Shown in pieces: positions 26,290-35,369 of a DNA stretch of 64,000 bases (position 1 is its first letter; each line of letters opens with the position of its first letter). The stretch is taken from the NCBI RefSeq assembly GCF_000011365.1, contig NC_004463.1, forward strand, positions 6,620,001-6,684,000, given 5' to 3'. The stretch is from Bradyrhizobium diazoefficiens USDA 110. Its GTDB lineage: Bacteria > Pseudomonadota > Alphaproteobacteria > Rhizobiales > Xanthobacteraceae. Made by a program: the position numbers and the translations under genes. The notes beneath the pieces are model-generated. The model had not been told where the DNA came from. It saw nothing but the letters and a program-made list of their open reading frames with translations, and searched no databases.

Positions 26290-27087
26290 CTACTTGCCCT
26301 TCCAGACGGGCGTGCGCTTGTTGAGGAAGGCGTCCATGCCCTCGCGGAAATCTTCGCTCATATAGGCCTTGAGGATCAGATCCTCGCCTTCCTCGCGCGA
26401 CAGCGTGCGGCGGATGCGGCGGACCGCTTCCTTGGTCGCCTCGAGCGTGAGCGGCGCGTGGCTCGCGACGAGCTTTGCGGTCTCGTCGGCGCGACGCTGA
26501 AGCGTCTCGACGTCGGGCACGACCTCGTTGAGCAGGCCGAGGGCGAGCGCTTCCGGCGCCTCGACCAGCCGCGCCTTGAAGATCAGATCCTTGGTGCGGG
26601 CAGGTCCCACCAGCGCGACGACGCGGCTGATGTTGGACATCGACAGGCAGTTGCCGAGCGTACGCGCGATCGGAAAGCCCATTCGCGTCGTCTCAGTCCC
26701 GATGCGGAGGTCGCAGCAGGCCGCAATGCCGGCGCCGCCGCCGGTGCAGGCACCGGCGATCGCCGCGATCACGGGCACGCGGCACTGCTCGAGCGTGCCG
26801 AGCACGCGGTCGATGCGGGCCTCGTAATCGAGCGCATCCTGCGCGGTCTTGAACGCACGAAACTGAGAAATGTCGGTGCCGGAGGCGAACGCCTTGTCGC
26901 CGGCGCCGGTCAGGATCAGCGCCTTGATCGAGCGATCGGCGTTGATCTCCAGGCAGATCTCCGCCATGCGGTCATACATGGCGAAGGTCATTGCGTTGCG
27001 CGCCTGGGGGCGGTTGAAGGTGATCCGCGCGATGCCGTCCTGGACGGAGTAGAGCAGGTCTTCGTTGGTCGTCGTCGGTGCGTTCAT
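26290..27087 (-). CDS. Enoyl-CoA hydratase/isomerase family protein
   Basis: 265-residue crotonase-fold protein acting on an acyl-CoA thioester. The oxyanion-hole segments are present (AFASGTDISQF; GACTGGGAGIAACCDLRI). Neither catalytic Glu of classical enoyl-CoA hydratase is in place: the GGGxEL position reads GGGAGI, and the PE position reads PIARTLG. A different reaction, such as isomerisation, hydrolysis or C-C lyase chemistry, is likely. It lies downstream of the aminotransferase/MFS genes on the same strand, separated by 41 bases from the aminotransferase end. Confidence 0.85.
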   Translation of the reverse strand: MNAPTTTNEDLLYSVQDGIARITFNRPQARNAMTFAMYDRMAEICLEINADRSIKALILTGAGDKAFASGTDISQFRAFKTAQDALDYEARIDRVLGTLEQCRVPVIAAIAGACTGGGAGIAACCDLRIGTETTRMGFPIARTLGNCLSMSNISRVVALVGPARTKDLIFKARLVEAPEALALGLLNEVVPDVETLQRRADETAKLVASHAPLTLEATKEAVRRIRRTLSREEGEDLILKAYMSEDFREGMDAFLNKRTPVWKGK

Positions 27088-27128
27088 CGCGCGCTCACTT
27101 TCTAGGTTAGTTCAGGCCACCTGCGCCT

Positions 27129-28328
27129 TTAAGCTACTTGGGCCTTGGCCATCGGCACCACATCGCGTCCCTTCAGGACGTCCATGGCCGCCAGCACGCC
27201 GCCGCTCCGGTGCGGAATCTTTGCAAGATCCAGGCCCATCTCGACGCCGGCGAGCGTGCCCATCAGCATCAGATCGTTGAAATGGCCGATATGGCCGATG
27301 CGGAACACCTTGCCCTTGACCTTGTTCAGGCCCGTGCCGAGCGACATGTCGAAGTTTTCCAGCACCACCTTGCGGAAGGCGTCGGCGTCGTGTCCATCCG
27401 GCACGCGCACGCCGGTCAGCGCAGGGGAATGCGCGGCAGGATCGGCGCACTGCGTCTCCAGGCCCCAGACCTTGACCGCGGCGCGGGTCGCCGCGCTGTG
27501 GCGCTTGTGGCGGGTCCAGACGTTCTCCAGCCCTTCCTCTTCCAGCATCTTGACCGCTTCGCGCAGGCCGTAGAGCAGATTGGTCGCGGGCGTATAGGGG
27601 AAGGTGCCGAGCTTGTTGAAGCTGATGACCTCCTGCCAGTCCCAATAGGAGCGCATGCCCGGGTTGGCCTTGGCGACGGCGAGCGCCTTCTCCGAGACGG
27701 CGTTGAAGCCGAGGCCGGGCGGCAGCATCAGGCCCTTCTGTGAGCCTGCGACCGAGACGTCGATACCCCAGGCGTCGTGCTCGTATTCCATCGAGCCGAG
27801 GCCGGAGATGGTGTCGACCATCAGCAGCGCCGGATGCTTGACGCGATCGAGCAGCTTGCGCACCTCCAGCGGCGGCGTCACGCAGCCGGTCGAGGTCTCG
27901 TTGTGCACGACGCAGACCGCCTTGATCGTGTGCTGCTTGTCGGCGGCAAGGCGCTGCTCGATCTCGGCGAGATCGGCACCATGGCGCCAGTCGCTCGGGA
28001 TGAAGTCGACGTCGAGCTTGAACTTGTCGGCGATGCCGCGCCACAGCACGGCGAACTGGCCGGTCTCGCACATCAGGACCTTGTCGCCGGGCGAAAACAC
28101 GTTGACCATCGCCGCTTCCCAGGCGCCGGTGCCGGACGAGGGGAAGATGATCACGGGCTGCTTGGTGCGGAACACGCGCTGCATCGCGGCAAGCACGCCG
28201 AAGCCGAGCTCGGCGAACTCCGGACCGCGATGGTCCAGCGTCGGCATGTCCATCGCCCGCAGCACGCGGTCGGGCACGTTGGTCGGTCCTGGAATCTGTA
28301 GGAAATGCCTTCCAGTATGCACGGTCAT
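27129..28328 (-). CDS. Serine/alanine-glyoxylate aminotransferase-like PLP enzyme, copy 1
   Basis: About 399 residues, class V aminotransferase of the SGAT family; moves an amino group to glyoxylate or a related oxoacid. The N-terminus GRHFLQIPGPTNVPDRVL is diagnostic. The PLP phosphate site is FPSSGTGAWEAA, the PLP Asp lies in LLMVDTISGLGS and the Schiff-base Lys in AGSQKGLMLPPGLGFN. The ATG at 28328 has GGAAGGA upstream. A second SGAT paralogue lies 1.5 kb upstream on the same strand, beyond an MFS gene. The usual methylotrophic serine-cycle partners are absent, so a glycolate/glyoxylate catabolic role is more likely. Confidence 0.9.
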   Translation of the reverse strand: MTVHTGRHFLQIPGPTNVPDRVLRAMDMPTLDHRGPEFAELGFGVLAAMQRVFRTKQPVIIFPSSGTGAWEAAMVNVFSPGDKVLMCETGQFAVLWRGIADKFKLDVDFIPSDWRHGADLAEIEQRLAADKQHTIKAVCVVHNETSTGCVTPPLEVRKLLDRVKHPALLMVDTISGLGSMEYEHDAWGIDVSVAGSQKGLMLPPGLGFNAVSEKALAVAKANPGMRSYWDWQEVISFNKLGTFPYTPATNLLYGLREAVKMLEEEGLENVWTRHKRHSAATRAAVKVWGLETQCADPAAHSPALTGVRVPDGHDADAFRKVVLENFDMSLGTGLNKVKGKVFRIGHIGHFNDLMLMGTLAGVEMGLDLAKIPHRSGGVLAAMDVLKGRDVVPMAKAQVA

Positions 28329-28445
28329 CGGCGTCCTTCCCGGTCTTGCCTTGATTTTGATGGCCGCCGAATAGCACCATTTGACCGGCTTGTCCCCTCT
28401 CCTTAAGGCTCCTCCCATGCACAGGCGGCGGGCCTCCGCCGCCCC

Positions 28446-29729
28446 CTATTCCGCGGCCACCACCCTTCCGGACGGCAGCCTTCCCTCGGCCTCCGCGAAC
28501 GGACGCTCCGGATGCATCAGGAAGGCGGAAAAGCCGCCGAGCAGCAGCAGCCCCATCGACATCAGGAACGGCAGGTACCAGTTGCCGGTCACGTCGATCA
28601 CGAAACCCGCGACCAGCGGGGAGACGATGGCCGCGAAGGCCGAGCCGGTGTTCATGATTCCCGAGGCGGTCCCGGAATATTTCGGGGCGATGTCCATCGG
28701 GATCGACCACATCGGGCCGATCACGAGCTCGGCGCAGAAGAAGCCGGCCGACAGGCACAGCGCGACGATGGTGATGTCGTGGACGAACAGGATCGGAAAC
28801 AGCGAGAGCAGCGCCCCCGTAAATCCCGCAACGGTGACGCTCAGCCGCGCCAGGCGGACATTGCCGGTGCGATCGAGGATCTTGTCCGATAGCACGCCGC
28901 CCACGCTGTCGCCGACCACGCCGGCGAAGAACACGCCAGAGGCGAACAGCGCCGAGTTCTTGATGTCGAGACTGTAGTTGTTCTTGAAGAACAGCGGCAG
29001 CCAGTTGAGATAAAGCCACAGGCACCAGCCGTAGCAGAAATAGGTCAGCGTCACCGGCCACATCCGGCCGAGCAGCGGACCCCACGGCACGCGCGGCCGC
29101 TCGCCGGTCGGGCGCGGCGGCAACGCGGCGAGCTCGGCTTCGGTGATCGAGGCATGTTCTTTCGGCTCGTTGCGGAAGTACCAGACCCAGATCACGCCCC
29201 AGATGAGGCTGACGAAGCCGAGCACGACGAAGGCGCCGCGCCAGGTCAGCCAGAGGATCAGCAGCGCCACCACGGGCGGCGTCACGGCATTGCCGAGCCG
29301 GGCGAAGGAATGGGTCAGGCCTTGCGCGAAGCCACGGCGGTTGGTCGGCGTCCAGTATTGCATCGCGCGCGTCGCGGTGGGGAACGTCGCGCCCTCGCCG
29401 AAGCCGAGCGCGAAGCGCGCGACGAACAGCGCGGCGAGACCGTTGACGAAGCCGGTCATGATGGTCGCGGCCGCCCAGATCATGCCGCACCAGAACAGCG
29501 TCTTGCGCGGGCCGAAATGATCACCGACCCAGCCGCCGATCACCTGGAACAGGAGATAAGGATAGGCGAAGGCCGAGAAGACGAGGCCGAGCTGGGTGTT
29601 CGACAGGCCCAGCTCCTTCTGGATCTCGCCCGCCGCCGTGCCGATGTTCACCCGGTCGACATAGGTGATGAAATACATCGCGCAGAGCATCGCCAGCACG
29701 ACATGCGTGGCCTTGAACCGAACTCCCAT
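28446..29729 (-). CDS. MFS transporter, anion:cation symporter type
   Basis: 427 residues with 12 predicted membrane helices. The MFS A-motif region GGWVGDHFGPRKTLFW follows helix 2. FITYVDRVNIGTAAGEIQKELGLS at the N-terminus is the signature of the ACS family, which carries organic anions such as hexuronates, tartrate, phthalate or glucarate. GGGAGGGGC precedes the ATG. Its place between two SGAT paralogues suggests uptake of a precursor of their substrate. The actual substrate is unknown. Confidence 0.9.
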   Translation of the reverse strand: MGVRFKATHVVLAMLCAMYFITYVDRVNIGTAAGEIQKELGLSNTQLGLVFSAFAYPYLLFQVIGGWVGDHFGPRKTLFWCGMIWAAATIMTGFVNGLAALFVARFALGFGEGATFPTATRAMQYWTPTNRRGFAQGLTHSFARLGNAVTPPVVALLILWLTWRGAFVVLGFVSLIWGVIWVWYFRNEPKEHASITEAELAALPPRPTGERPRVPWGPLLGRMWPVTLTYFCYGWCLWLYLNWLPLFFKNNYSLDIKNSALFASGVFFAGVVGDSVGGVLSDKILDRTGNVRLARLSVTVAGFTGALLSLFPILFVHDITIVALCLSAGFFCAELVIGPMWSIPMDIAPKYSGTASGIMNTGSAFAAIVSPLVAGFVIDVTGNWYLPFLMSMGLLLLGGFSAFLMHPERPFAEAEGRLPSGRVVAAE

Positions 29730-29784
29730 CTCGCCCCTCCCGAATTGCTGTTCTTGTGATTGCTGCTCGCGTGTCCCGCGCGAC

Positions 29785-30987
29785 TTAAGTGCCGACCACC
29801 TTCAGATGCGGCGACGCATTGCCCTGCGGGCGCTGCTCCAGAAGCTTCATCGCGACATCGACGCCGCCGGGGCGATGCGGCACGCCCGCAACCGACAGGC
29901 CCATCTCCACGCCGGTGAGTGCGCCGAGCAATGTCAGCGCGTTGCATTCGCCGAGATGACCGATGCGGAAGACTTTTCCGGCGACCTTCGACAGGCCCGA
30001 GCCGAGCGACATGTTGTAGTTTTCGAGCACGATCTGGCGGAACTGATCGGCGTCATGTCCCGGCGGCATCAGCACGGCCGTGAGCACCGGCGAGAACTCT
30101 GAAGGCTCCTGGCAGAGCACTTCGAGGCCCCAATGATTGACGGCAGCGCGCGTGGCCGCCGCAAGCCGCTGATGCCTGGCGAAGACGTTGTCGAGCCCCT
30201 CTTCGAGCAGCATCGCGATCGCCTCGCGCAGGCCGTAGAGCAGATTGGTCGCCGGCGTATAGGGGAAGAAGCCTTTTGCGTTCGGCTTCAGCATCTCCTC
30301 CCAGTCGAAATAGGAGCGCGGCATCTTGTTGGTCTTCGCGGCTACGCGTGCCTTCTCCGAGATCGCGTTGAAGCCGAGGCCGGGCGGCAGCATGAAACCC
30401 TTCTGCGAGCAGCTGACGCTGACGTCGACCTTCCACTCGTCGTGGCGGTAGTCGACCGAGCCGAGCGAGGAGATGGTGTCCACCATCAGCAACGCGGGAT
30501 GGTCCGTGCGATCAATCGCGGCGCGGATCTCGGCGATGCGGCTGGTTGCGCCGGTCGAGGTCTCGTTGTGCACGACCATGACGGCCTTGATCGCGCGCGC
30601 CTTGTCCTCGGTGAGCTTGGCCTCGATCACGGCGGGATCGGCGCCACGGCGCCAGTCGCCGGGAACGAAGTCGACCTCGATGCCGAAGCGGCCCGCCATC
30701 TGGCGCCACAGGGTGGCGAAATGGCCGGTCTCGACCATCAGCACCCGGTCGCCCGGCGACAGCGTGTTGACGATCGCGGCCTCCCAGGCGCCGGTCCCCG
30801 ACGAGGGGAAGATCACCACCGGCCCCGCGGTCTGGAAAATCTTCTGGCTGCCCTCGAGCACGGTGCGGCCGAGCTCGCCGAATTCGGCGCTCCGGTGGTC
30901 GATGACCGGCATGTCCATGGCGCGCAGGACTCGCTCGGGGACCGGGCTCGGGCCCGGAATCTGAAGGAAATGGCGTCCCTGGTGCAT
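29785..30987 (-). CDS. Serine/alanine-glyoxylate aminotransferase-like PLP enzyme, copy 2
   Basis: 400 residues. It is a close paralogue of the 27129-28328 enzyme, with shared blocks RHFLQIPGPSPVPERVLRAM, IFPSSGTGAWEAA, LLMVDTISSLGS, CSQKGFMLPPGLGFN (Schiff-base Lys) and PYTPATNLLYGLREA. Differences cluster in the substrate side (EWKVDVSVSCSQ versus AWGIDVSVAGSQ; the ECNALTLLGALTG tail), so the two may have different amino donors. The ATG at 30987 has GGGAGG six bases upstream. It is the first gene of the minus-strand operon and is divergent from the GntR regulator gene across the palindrome at 31055-31078. Confidence 0.9.
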   Translation of the reverse strand: MHQGRHFLQIPGPSPVPERVLRAMDMPVIDHRSAEFGELGRTVLEGSQKIFQTAGPVVIFPSSGTGAWEAAIVNTLSPGDRVLMVETGHFATLWRQMAGRFGIEVDFVPGDWRRGADPAVIEAKLTEDKARAIKAVMVVHNETSTGATSRIAEIRAAIDRTDHPALLMVDTISSLGSVDYRHDEWKVDVSVSCSQKGFMLPPGLGFNAISEKARVAAKTNKMPRSYFDWEEMLKPNAKGFFPYTPATNLLYGLREAIAMLLEEGLDNVFARHQRLAAATRAAVNHWGLEVLCQEPSEFSPVLTAVLMPPGHDADQFRQIVLENYNMSLGSGLSKVAGKVFRIGHLGECNALTLLGALTGVEMGLSVAGVPHRPGGVDVAMKLLEQRPQGNASPHLKVVGT

Positions 30988-31054
30988 GAAAACCTCCCTG
31001 TCGGCGGGTTCTGGCCGGCTCTGGCGACTATTTTGCATTCATTTTTTGTCCTTT

Positions 31055-31078
31055 CAATCGAAATTTGGTATTCGATTG
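31055..31078. promoter_or_regulatory. Probable GntR operator between the aminotransferase and regulator genes
   Basis: Perfect eight-base arms CAATCGAA (31055-31062) and TTCGATTG (31071-31078) flank ATTTGGTA. It lies in the AT-rich gap between the divergent SGAT copy 2 and GntR genes. Size and symmetry fit a dimeric FadR/FCD-type GntR repressor. Autoregulation plus control of the catabolic operon is inferred. Confidence 0.6.
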
Positions 31079-31120
31079 TGGACGTCGACGTGACCAAACG
31101 GGCAAACTACTGTGCTGCAA

Positions 31121-31858
31121 ATGAAATCCACGATTCCCGACACCGGGGTTCCGATCGCCCCGCCCGCCGGAAACGGCGGCGACCGCCAGGAGGCATCGCT
31201 CCACGGCGAGATCCTGCTGCGGCTGCGCGACTACGTGGTGGAAGGCAACATTCCCGACGGCGCGCGCGTTCCAGAGCGCCAGCTCTGCGAGATGCTCGGC
31301 ATCTCCCGCACACCCTTGCGCGAGGCGCTCAAAGTGCTCGCCGCCGAAGGCCTGATCGAGCTGCTGCCGAACCGCGGCGCGCGGGTGCGCCAGCTCAGCC
31401 AGCGCGACCTCGAGGAGCTGTTCGACGTGATGGCGGGCCTGGAAAGCCTTGCCGGGCGCCTCGCCTGCGAGGCCATTACGGACGAGGAAATCACCGCGAT
31501 CGAGCAGCTGCACTACGAGATGTACGGCCACTATCTGCACCGCGACATGCACGGCTATTTCCAGACCAACCAGCGCATTCACGAGAGCATCGTCGCGGCC
31601 GCGCGCAACGAGACGCTGAAGACGGCCTACGCCAACTTCGCTGGAAGGATCCGCCGTGTCCGCTACTCCGCCAATTTCGCCCGCAAGCGGCAGCGCTGGG
31701 CGGAAGCCATGCGCGAGCACGAGGCCATCCTCGACGCGCTGCGCCGCCGCGCCGGCAGCGAGCTCAGCGACATTCTGTTCGAGCACCTGCGCAACAAGCG
31801 GACGGCCGCGATCGAGCACCTGACCGAGCCCCAAGAGGACGCGCCGGCCTCGCCCTGA
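31121..31858 (+). CDS. GntR-family regulator, FCD (FadR-like) subfamily
   Basis: About 245 residues. An N-terminal winged helix is clear: LHGEILLRLRDYVVEGNIPDGARVPERQL, CEMLGISRTPLREALKVLAAEGLIELLPNRGARV. The C-terminal FCD ligand domain follows, with the metal-binding pattern (ELFDVMAGLE, His in QRIHESIV, and EHEAILDAL). Such regulators usually sense a small carboxylate and repress their neighbours. The start is either ATG 31121 or GTG 31112; neither has a strong ribosome site. It sits between the SGAT/MFS operon and the dehydrogenase operon, so it may control both. Confidence 0.9.
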   Translation: MKSTIPDTGVPIAPPAGNGGDRQEASLHGEILLRLRDYVVEGNIPDGARVPERQLCEMLGISRTPLREALKVLAAEGLIELLPNRGARVRQLSQRDLEELFDVMAGLESLAGRLACEAITDEEITAIEQLHYEMYGHYLHRDMHGYFQTNQRIHESIVAAARNETLKTAYANFAGRIRRVRYSANFARKRQRWAEAMREHEAILDALRRRAGSELSDILFEHLRNKRTAAIEHLTEPQEDAPASP

Positions 31859-31860
31859 CG

Positions 31861-31961
31861 GCGGCCGGCTTGCTCATTTTGAATTCATAATATAATCGGT
31901 CATGAACAATAATGAATAACTCAGCAAGGCTGAGCCTCGCTGGGTCAGTCCGGGATCAGGG
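31861..31961 (+). promoter_or_regulatory. AT-rich leader of the FAD/Fe-S dehydrogenase operon
   Basis: Contains TGAATTCA (31880-31887), ATTCAT (31883-31888) mirrored by ATGAAT (31912-31917), and a TATAAT-like TATAAT at 31890-31895. A small hairpin CTCAGC/GCTGAG (31920-31934) lies in the leader. This is a likely promoter with possible operator half-sites. It does not match the palindrome at 31055-31078. Confidence 0.4.
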
Positions 31962-34937
31962 ATGACAAACGCCTCCTCGCTCGAACGGCGCCTGCGGTCG
32001 GAATTGACCGGCGACGTCCTGTTCGACCGCTTCAGCCGCGGCCGTTACGCCACCGACGCTTCGTTCTACCAGATCGTGCCATCAGGCGTGGTCGTGCCCA
32101 AGACCATGGACGAGGCACTGCGGGCCCTGGCGATCGCCCGTGACGAGGGCCGGAAGGTCACCCCGCGCGGCGGCGGCACCTCGCAATGCGGCCAGACCGT
32201 CAATGACGGCCTCGTCGTCGATCTCTCCAAGCACCTCAACCGCATCCTGTCGCTCGATGTCGCGAACCGCACCTGCGTGGTCGAGCCCGGCATCGTGCTC
32301 GACGACCTCAACCGCCAGCTTAGGAAGCACGGCCTGTGGTTTCCGGTCGACGTCTCCACCGCCTCCCGCGCCACCATCGGCGGCATGGCCGGCAACAATT
32401 CCTGCGGCGGCCGCAGCTTGCGCTACGGCACCATGCGCGACAACACGCTGTCGATGGAGGCGGCGCTTGCCGACGGCACGCTCAGCCGCTTCGGCGAGGT
32501 GTCGCGCGATCTCTCCGACGTCGAGGCCAGCGACAGCGCGCGCGCCTTGTTTCGCGACATGCTCGATCTCGGCAGCCGCGAGGCCGACGAGATCGCCGCG
32601 CGCTTCCCAAAGGTGCAGCGCCGCGTCGGCGGCTACAATCTCGATGCGCTGGTGCCGCGCAACGCGCCGAACAACATGGCGCATCTGCTGGTCGGCTCCG
32701 AAGGCACCCTCGCCTTCACCACCAAAGTCGAGCTGAAGCTCTGGCCCGTGATCCGCAACAAGGCACTGGGCGTCTGCCATTTCGGCAGCTTCTACGAGGC
32801 GATGGATGCGGCCCAGCATCTGGTCAAGCTCAAGCCGATCGCGGTCGAGCTGGTCGACCGCACCATGATCGCACTCGGCCGCGACATCGCGATGTTCAGG
32901 CCGATCATCTCCGCTGCGATCAAGGGCGATCCGGACGCCGTTCTGCTGGTCGAATTCGCCGAGGAGGATCAGGCGGACAATCTCCTGTGCCTGAAGCAGC
33001 TCGGCGAGCTGATGGGCGATCTCGGCTTCGGCTGGAACAACGACAAGCGCAAATGGGGCGGCGTGGTCGAAATCATCGAGCCGGCGCTGCAAAGCGGCAT
33101 CGCCGATTTCCGCGCTGCCGGCCTCAACGTCATGATGTCGATGAAGCAGGAGGGCAAGCCGGTCTCCTTCGTCGAGGACTGCGCCGTGCCGCTGCCGCAT
33201 CTCGCCGACTACACCGCTAGGCTGAACGAAGTCTTCGCCAGGCATGGCACCAGCGGCACGATGTACGCGCATGCCTCCGAGGGCTGCCTGCATGTGCGCC
33301 CGGTGCTGAATTTGAAGCTGGAGAAGGACGTCAAGGCGATGCGCGCCATCGCCGAAGAGGCCTTCGCGCTGGTGCGCGAGTACAAGGGCTCGCATTCCGG
33401 CGAGCACGGCGACGGCCTGGTCCGCTCGGAATTCCACGAGACGATGTTCGGCGAGCGTCTTGTCGCCGACTTCAGGGAGGTGAAGCAGCGCTTCGATCCC
33501 GAGGGCGTCCTCAATCCCGGCAAGATCGTCGATGCGCCCAGGATGGACGACCGCTCGCTGTTCCGCTTCAAGCCCGACTATCGCGTCGCTGAGCTCAAGA
33601 CAAAACTCGACTGGTCCGCCTATCCCGGCGCCGGCGGCGGTTTCCAGGGCGCGGTCGAGATGTGCAACAACAACGGCGCCTGCCGCAAGCTCGAGGGCGG
33701 CGTGATGTGCCCGTCCTACCGCGCCACGCGCAACGAGAAGGACGTGACGCGGGGGCGCGCCAACACCTTGCGGCTCGCGATCTCGGGCCAGCTCGGCGCG
33801 GATGCGCTGTCCTCCGACGAAATGATGGAGACGCTAAAGCTCTGCGTCTCCTGCAAGGCCTGCCGCCACGAGTGCCCGACCGGCGTCGACATGGCCAAGA
33901 TGAAGATCGAGGTGCTCGCCGCACGCGCAGCCACCCACGGCCTGACGCTGCGCGACCGCCTGGTCGGCTATCTCCCGCGCTATGCCGGCCTCGCCTCGCG
34001 CCTCGCGCCGCTGGCGAATTTGCGCAACCACAGCCCGCTGCTGCGAAGACTGTTCGAGCGCTTTGCCGGCATCAGCGCGCGCCGGGCGCTCCCCGCCTTC
34101 CGCAGCGACGTGTTCGCGCCGCCCGCGGAAACGGTCGGCCCGGAGAGCGGTCGCGAGGTCGTGCTGTTCGCCGACACGTTCAATCGCATCTACGAGCGCG
34201 AAAACCTCGACGCCGCGCTGCGCGTGCTCGCGGCCGGCGGTTATCGCGTGCATCTGCCCAAGCCCGCAAGCGGCAGCCGCCCGCTGTGCTGCGGCCGCAC
34301 CTTCCTCTCGGCGGGTCTCGTCGACGAGGCCAGGTCCGAGCTTGACCGGCTGGTGGCCGCCTTCGCGCCTTTCGCCGCGCGTGGCGTGCCGATCGTCGGT
34401 CTCGAGCCGAGCTGCCTGTTGACGCTGCGCGACGAGCTTGCCTCGCTGCGCAAGGACGATGACGCCAAGGCCATCAGTGCCCATGCGCTGACCTTCGAGG
34501 AATTCCTGGTGCGCGAGGCCCAGGCCGGCCGGCTGCAACTGCCGCTCGGCACCGTCGCCGACAAGGCCGTGGTGCACGGCCATTGCCACCAAAAATCCTT
34601 CGGCGCCTTCAAGCCGGTCGAGCAGGTGCTGCGGCTCGTTCCCGGCCTCGAGGTCGAGACCATCGAGTCCAGCTGCTGCGGCATGGCCGGTGCCTTCGGC
34701 TATGGCACTGAGACCTATGACGCCTCGATCGAGATGGCCGAGCTGTCGCTGCTGCCCGCCGTGCGCCGCGCAGACGAGGCGACGCTAATCGTCGCCGACG
34801 GCACCTCCTGCCGGCACCAGATCCACGACGGCACCAATCGCGAAGCGCTTCACGTCGCACGCGTGCTGGCGATGAGCCTCGATCGCGCCAAGACGAATTC
34901 CATTTCTCCAGCTGCAAAGGAACCCAACCATGGCTGA
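31962..34937 (+). CDS. FAD-linked dehydrogenase with Fe-S and CCG domains (YdiJ/Dld-II type)
   Basis: 991 residues, flavin plus iron-sulfur dehydrogenase of 2-hydroxy acids (D-lactate, glycolate, D-2-hydroxyglutarate type). Order: FAD-binding PCMH domain (VTPRGGGTSQCGQTV; IGGMAGNNSCGGRSLRYGT), FAD-oxidase C-terminal domain (SHSGEHGDGLVRSEF; RFDPEGVLNPGKIVD), two Fe-S segments (CNNNGACRKLEGGVMCPSYR; CVSCKACRHECPTGVD), then two cysteine-rich CCG motifs (LCCGRTFLSAG; SSCCGMAGAFGY). It fuses what GlcD and GlcF do as separate proteins. The gene overlaps the GlcG-like gene by eight bases. Membrane-associated electron transfer to quinone is expected. Confidence 0.9.
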   Translation: MTNASSLERRLRSELTGDVLFDRFSRGRYATDASFYQIVPSGVVVPKTMDEALRALAIARDEGRKVTPRGGGTSQCGQTVNDGLVVDLSKHLNRILSLDVANRTCVVEPGIVLDDLNRQLRKHGLWFPVDVSTASRATIGGMAGNNSCGGRSLRYGTMRDNTLSMEAALADGTLSRFGEVSRDLSDVEASDSARALFRDMLDLGSREADEIAARFPKVQRRVGGYNLDALVPRNAPNNMAHLLVGSEGTLAFTTKVELKLWPVIRNKALGVCHFGSFYEAMDAAQHLVKLKPIAVELVDRTMIALGRDIAMFRPIISAAIKGDPDAVLLVEFAEEDQADNLLCLKQLGELMGDLGFGWNNDKRKWGGVVEIIEPALQSGIADFRAAGLNVMMSMKQEGKPVSFVEDCAVPLPHLADYTARLNEVFARHGTSGTMYAHASEGCLHVRPVLNLKLEKDVKAMRAIAEEAFALVREYKGSHSGEHGDGLVRSEFHETMFGERLVADFREVKQRFDPEGVLNPGKIVDAPRMDDRSLFRFKPDYRVAELKTKLDWSAYPGAGGGFQGAVEMCNNNGACRKLEGGVMCPSYRATRNEKDVTRGRANTLRLAISGQLGADALSSDEMMETLKLCVSCKACRHECPTGVDMAKMKIEVLAARAATHGLTLRDRLVGYLPRYAGLASRLAPLANLRNHSPLLRRLFERFAGISARRALPAFRSDVFAPPAETVGPESGREVVLFADTFNRIYERENLDAALRVLAAGGYRVHLPKPASGSRPLCCGRTFLSAGLVDEARSELDRLVAAFAPFAARGVPIVGLEPSCLLTLRDELASLRKDDDAKAISAHALTFEEFLVREAQAGRLQLPLGTVADKAVVHGHCHQKSFGAFKPVEQVLRLVPGLEVETIESSCCGMAGAFGYGTETYDASIEMAELSLLPAVRRADEATLIVADGTSCRHQIHDGTNREALHVARVLAMSLDRAKTNSISPAAKEPNHG

Positions 34938-35358
34938 ACTCACGCTCGACACCGCCCGCAAGATCCTCGACGCCGCCTTCGCGAAGGCCACCGAGCTGAA
35001 GCTGAAGCCGCTCGTCGTCACCGTCCTGGACGCGCGCGGCGTGCTCAAGATCGCAGCAGCCCAGGACGGCACCAGCCTGATGCGCGCCGAGATCGCGCAC
35101 GGCAAGGCCTACGGCGCCCTCGCGATGGGTATGGGTTCGCGCGCGCTCTACCAGCGGGCCCAGGAGCAGGCCTATTTCATAGACGCGGTGAACACGATTG
35201 CCAAGGGCGCGCTGGTGCCGGTCCCCGGCGGCGTGCTGATCATGGACGGCACGACGCTGCTCGGCGCCGTCGGCGTGTCCGGCGACACCTCCGACAATGA
35301 CGAGGCCTGCGCAGTGGCGGGCATCCAGGCAGCGGGACTGAAGCCCAACGCGGGGTAA
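34930..35358 (+). CDS. GlcG/HbpS family protein
   Basis: 142 residues, GlcG/HbpS (DUF336) fold. Key segments are KPLVVTVLDARGVLKIAAAQDG, ARAEIAHGKAYGAL-like MRAEIAHGKAYGALAMGMGSR, and PVPGGVLIMDGTTLLGAVGVSG. In glycolate and other hydroxyacid operons this small protein accompanies the flavin dehydrogenase; heme or redox-cofactor binding has been shown for some members. ATG overlaps the dehydrogenase stop, giving translational coupling. This pairing supports a glycolate-like substrate for the dehydrogenase. Confidence 0.9.
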   Translation: MAELTLDTARKILDAAFAKATELKLKPLVVTVLDARGVLKIAAAQDGTSLMRAEIAHGKAYGALAMGMGSRALYQRAQEQAYFIDAVNTIAKGALVPVPGGVLIMDGTTLLGAVGVSGDTSDNDEACAVAGIQAAGLKPNAG

Positions 35359-35369
35359 GGTCCGTCCCA

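Noticed and set aside
27112..29490. 792-codon minus-strand frame over the aminotransferase and MFS genes
   Set aside because: Alternate-frame shadow. The curious second AQVA ending a few bases after the true aminotransferase stop is probably a small slip duplication with no function.
31028..31834. 268-codon minus-strand frame opposite the GntR gene
   Set aside because: Shadow; the plus-strand frame encodes a textbook GntR/FCD protein.
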